The translations under genes and the position numbers were made by a program. Below the pieces are notes generated by a model. The model did no database searches and was not told where the DNA came from. It was given only the letters and a program-made list of their open reading frames with translations. A stretch of DNA of 23,998 bases. It comes from a virus. Where the stretch lies: positions 1 to 23,998 of the IMG/VR virus record IMGVR_UViG_3300043466_000787. One strand, given 5' to 3'. Below, piece after piece: positions 22,347-23,998 of the stretch (positions within the stretch are counted from its first letter, which is position 1; each line of letters begins with the position of its first letter).

Positions 22347-22669
22347 AAAAGCTTCTTTAATTTCTTAATAAATGACTTCCAAACCCCAGGACAATTTGTG
22401 CAAGGATCAAATGGCTTCACTCGGTAGCATTTAAAATATATGCTTGAGATTTTATGTTGCATTTCTTTATTTAGTTCTGTTGGATTAGATGCAAACAATG
22501 TACCTAAATATTCTCTTTCGTCATCTTCTAAATCCAATGCTCCAATCGGGAAAAGATTGTTAAGCTTTTCTTTTCTTTTATTGCAGTCATCACATGGCTC
22601 AATTCCTACTGCTTCGGTTATGGATGCTATTATATCTCCCGCTCCTGTAATTTTTTTACGTCTTCCCAT
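22343..22669 (-). CDS. Hypothetical Cys-containing protein
   Basis: A 108-residue protein with a Gly-rich start (MGRRKKITGAGDIIASITEA), a CxxC pair (Cys26, Cys29) followed by KRKEKLNNLFP, and a second Cys group (Cys81, Cys90, Cys93, pattern C-x8-CTNC). Two CxxC-type pairs could together bind one zinc. Similar proteins with a GAGD start and a CxxC motif occur in Bacteroidota phages near the terminase genes. It overlaps the sigma-like gene by 40 nt and the methyltransferase gene by 4 nt. Function unknown. Confidence 0.65.
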   Translation of the reverse strand: MGRRKKITGAGDIIASITEAVGIEPCDDCNKRKEKLNNLFPIGALDLEDDEREYLGTLFASNPTELNKEMQHKISSIYFKCYRVKPFDPCTNCPGVWKSFIKKLKKLL

Positions 22670-23094
22670 AGTTGTTCTTTTGTTTTTTTTACCGTTTTTT
22701 GAATCACCAATAAATTTATGCCGGTTTGTCGAGATAATTCTCGTTGGCTCATCTCCTGGGTTGTTACTTTTAAAAGTTCACGTTCAAAAAAAGGTAATTG
22801 TTTTACTTTTTTTAGTGTTATTTCTTTTATTTCGTCTAATTCAAAATCGTAAGTATCAGCGAAGATATTAAAATTATCAATTAGTTCAACTGTTTTTGTT
22901 TTTTTGTCTTTTAATTTGTCAAGCCAAATGGACTTGATTGCAAAGTAAATATAAAAATCATTGACCTTTTTATCGTAATTAGCAAATTTAAGATACATAT
23001 CCTGGACAAGGTCGTCAGCGGTATCATGGCTTTTACAAATATGAAATGCCATTTTGCGCCAATCTTTATCTCGCTTTGCTAATTCTTCAAGCAT
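22630..23094 (-). CDS. Sigma-70-like factor (regions 2 and 4)
   Basis: A 154-residue protein with the layout of a short (ECF-like) sigma factor. Residues 12-60 match region 2: HDTADDLVQDMYLKFANY (23-40), then FAIKSIWLDKLKDKK. Residues 96-146 match region 4: QLPFFERELLKVTTQEMSQR (99-118), ELSRQTGINLLVIQKTVKKT (119-138). The HTH in region 4 would read a -35 element and region 2 the -10. The linker between (66-95) is acidic. Such genes occur in Bacteroidota phages but their targets are unknown. Here it lies in the first leftward unit, upstream of three copies of a non-host bipartite promoter-like element, making it the natural candidate to read them. It could also be a sigma-derived regulator without RNA polymerase activity. 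Confidence 0.8.
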   Translation of the reverse strand: MLEELAKRDKDWRKMAFHICKSHDTADDLVQDMYLKFANYDKKVNDFYIYFAIKSIWLDKLKDKKTKTVELIDNFNIFADTYDFELDEIKEITLKKVKQLPFFERELLKVTTQEMSQRELSRQTGINLLVIQKTVKKTKEQLWEDVKKLQEREI

Positions 23095-23310
23095 TTAGTT
23101 CTTATCCATTAGGTTTCTAATAGCAATATTTTTTTTAACCTCATCGTACAGCTCCCCATTAAACTCCAATATAAAATCAGTTCCTTTTATAACCAAGCAC
23201 ATTGTCTCGCTGTCAATCACATAACAGCCATTGACATCAGAGATAACAAAATCGAAATTTCTATATTCCTGATCCTCTTCCGTTTGAATTAAAACTCTTG
23301 GCTGCTTCAT
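23095..23310 (-). CDS. Hypothetical 71-aa protein, first leftward gene
   Basis: A small, acidic, beta-rich protein (MKQPRVLIQTEEDQEYRNFD, then FVISDVNGCYVIDSETMCLV and FILEFNGELYDEV). No family recognised, no TM segment. Its stop adjoins the ATG of the sigma-like gene without overlap. An exact -7 element TATCTTTG ends 5 nt before its ATG, so its mRNA would be leaderless or nearly so. As the first gene of the leftward block, it could be a regulator, but nothing in the sequence shows this. Confidence 0.6.
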   Translation of the reverse strand: MKQPRVLIQTEEDQEYRNFDFVISDVNGCYVIDSETMCLVIKGTDFILEFNGELYDEVKKNIAIRNLMDKN

Positions 23311-23315
23311 AAAAA

Positions 23316-23323
23316 CAAAGATA
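23316..23323 (-). promoter_or_regulatory. Host-type -7 element before the first leftward gene
   Basis: Leftward, TATCTTTG (23323-23316) matches TAnnTTTG exactly. No TTG lies 19 nt upstream, so the promoter may need an activator. The start would fall at about 23312, one or two bases before the ATG at 23310. Confidence 0.45.
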
Positions 23324-23345
23324 TATAAAAATAATTAGAAAAATG

Positions 23346-23376
23346 TTTGGTAGTTTATTATAAATAACTATATTTG
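23346..23376 (+). promoter_or_regulatory. Consensus host-type rightward promoter
   Basis: TTTG (23346-23349), 19 nt, TATATTTG (23369-23376): an exact match to the Bacteroidota consensus with optimal spacing. The start should be near 23382 with a 25-nt leader before the ATG at 23408. An imperfect 18-bp palindrome (AGTT at 23352 to AACT at 23369, TTATAA centre) fills the spacer and could be an operator. It is divergent from the leftward block. Confidence 0.8.
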
Positions 23377-23407
23377 CATATAATTAATCACTAAAAAATC
23401 AAAAATT

Positions 23408-23539
23408 ATGACAACTCAAGAAATTAAAACAAACATTGAAAGATTAGAAAATACAATTAAAATGAATATTTGGAATAAAGGTTATGTTGAAAATTGTAAA
23501 TCGCAAATTGAAAATTATAAGTTAATGTTAAATGAATAA
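23408..23539 (+). CDS. Hypothetical 43-aa protein, first rightward gene
   Basis: A short helical protein (MTTQEIKTNIERLENTIKMN, then WNKGYVENCKSQIENYKLML), with a heptad-like pattern suggesting a small coiled coil. It is the first gene after the consensus rightward promoter, with an AAAAATT leader typical of Bacteroidota. It overlaps the next gene by 8 nt. Early expression is expected; function unknown. Confidence 0.6.
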   Translation: MTTQEIKTNIERLENTIKMNIWNKGYVENCKSQIENYKLMLNE

Positions 23540-23684
23540 ACTAATGATAATAGACAATGCCATTAATAATTGGAAACAAAGATATAATGGTGTTGTTTTT
23601 TGGTTTGATGTAAAAACATATTCAAAAGAATGGTGTTTAGAACAAATATTATTTTTTAAAAAATTAAAAAAACAAAACAAATGA
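23532..23684 (+). CDS. Hypothetical 50-aa protein
   Basis: A small Trp/Phe-rich protein (MNKLMIIDNAINNWKQRYNG, VVFWFDVKTYSKEW) with a basic C-terminus (KKLKKQNK). Its ATG overlaps the upstream stop by 8 nt and its TGA overlaps the next ATG (ATGA), which supports a real gene. No TM segment is clear. Function unknown; early phage proteins of this size are often host-takeover factors. Confidence 0.55.
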   Translation: MNKLMIIDNAINNWKQRYNGVVFWFDVKTYSKEWCLEQILFFKKLKKQNK

Positions 23685-23767
23685 AAACATTTTTATCAAA
23701 ACAGAAGTACCAAGTTTACGCAATCGGAATTATTGCAGTATATTTTTTAACCCGATTTTTATATTAA
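23681..23767 (+). CDS. Hypothetical 28-aa membrane peptide
   Basis: A very short frame: MKTFLSKQKYQVYAIGIIAV, then YFLTRFLY. A basic N-terminus is followed by one likely TM segment (residues 12-24). ATGA overlap with the upstream stop supports translation. The length makes it uncertain. Confidence 0.4.
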   Translation: MKTFLSKQKYQVYAIGIIAVYFLTRFLY

Positions 23768-23772
23768 TTATT

Positions 23773-23998
23773 ATGAGTATCAGAGCAAAACAAAAGTTTT
23801 ATAACAAGGCCAAAAGTTTAGGAATAGACATGGCAAATGTGAACTACGATTTAGTGGATTTATCACAACCGCAGAAACACAAGAGCAGTTTTAAAAAACG
23901 TGCTTCAGAAATAAAAGAAATGTACAACTATCGCTTCCCTGTTTATGTAGAGCCTCGAAGTTTTGATTTCGGATTGTTTAATATTGAATTTACAAGAA
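23773..23998 (+). CDS. Hypothetical protein, cut by the window edge
   Basis: The first 75 codons of a gene that runs past the right end. The N-terminus is basic (MSIRAKQKFYNKAKSLGIDM, then KHKSSFKKRASEIKEMYNYR), with an aromatic/Pro segment at the cut end. It starts 5 nt after the membrane peptide gene. It may be an early or replication gene, but the visible part has no recognised domain. Confidence 0.55.
   Translation, partial: MSIRAKQKFYNKAKSLGIDMANVNYDLVDLSQPQKHKSSFKKRASEIKEMYNYRFPVYVEPRSFDFGLFNIEFTR

Noticed and set aside
1-23998. Prophage signs: integrase, att sites, tRNA
   Set aside because: No integrase or excisionase could be assigned, no tRNA cloverleaf was seen, and no long direct repeat was noticed by eye at the edges.
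1-23998. CRISPR array, retron, toxin-antitoxin or other defence island
   Set aside because: No spaced direct repeats, reverse transcriptase or toxin motif were seen; the methyltransferase has no partner nuclease.

Overview
The window looks like a contiguous late region of a tailed dsDNA phage (or prophage) of a Bacteroidota host, most likely Flavobacteriia-like. The grounds are: low GC, A-rich start regions without clear Shine-Dalgarno sites, at least two exact matches to the Bacteroidota primary-sigma promoter (TTG/TTTG, 19 nt, TAnnTTTG), and virion proteins of types common in Bacteroidota phages. No integrase, tRNA, rRNA, IS element or CRISPR array was seen, so lytic versus temperate is open.

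Layout. Two short rightward genes (22-505) meet a long leftward block (23310 to 567) at a minus-strand terminator (503-536). The leftward block, read in its own direction, holds: (A) a small unknown gene, a sigma-70-like factor, a Cys-rich protein, a ParB-methyltransferase fusion and both terminase subunits (23310-19672); (B) a tail unit starting with a tail assembly chaperone with a probable -1 frameshift, a tail-terminator-like protein, an HK97 gp10-like protein, two large tail proteins, a small protein and the tape measure (19640-12015); (C) a head unit of prohead protease/scaffold, major capsid protein and a further virion protein, closed by a strong terminator (11975-9303); (D) a beta-rich small protein, the portal, a connector-like protein, a tail fibre, small membrane proteins and a GH24 endolysin, closed by a second terminator (9270-3178); (E) a host-type promoter driving a metallophosphoesterase, Cys-rich small proteins and a candidate unimolecular spanin (3148-567). 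At the right end a consensus host promoter (23346-23376) drives small rightward genes that run off the window; these may be early genes that, on a circular or permuted genome, continue into the rightward genes at the left end.

Main discovery. Units B, C and D each begin with the same bipartite element: ATCA, 13 nt, TCGTTATAT, three variable bases and a T, then ATG. Spacing is identical in all three copies. It differs from the host promoter, sits flush with the start codon (suggesting leaderless mRNAs), and unit A encodes a sigma-like protein that could recognise it. I propose a phage sigma factor with a dedicated leaderless late-promoter class; this is inference from sequence.

Other points: tail genes and tape measure lie upstream of capsid and portal, an unusual module order; a 12-A tract in the portal gene would end translation at once in either alternative frame; a BACON-like domain ends a large tail protein; and nine small genes, in the gaps and at the right edge, were found by reading the sequence.
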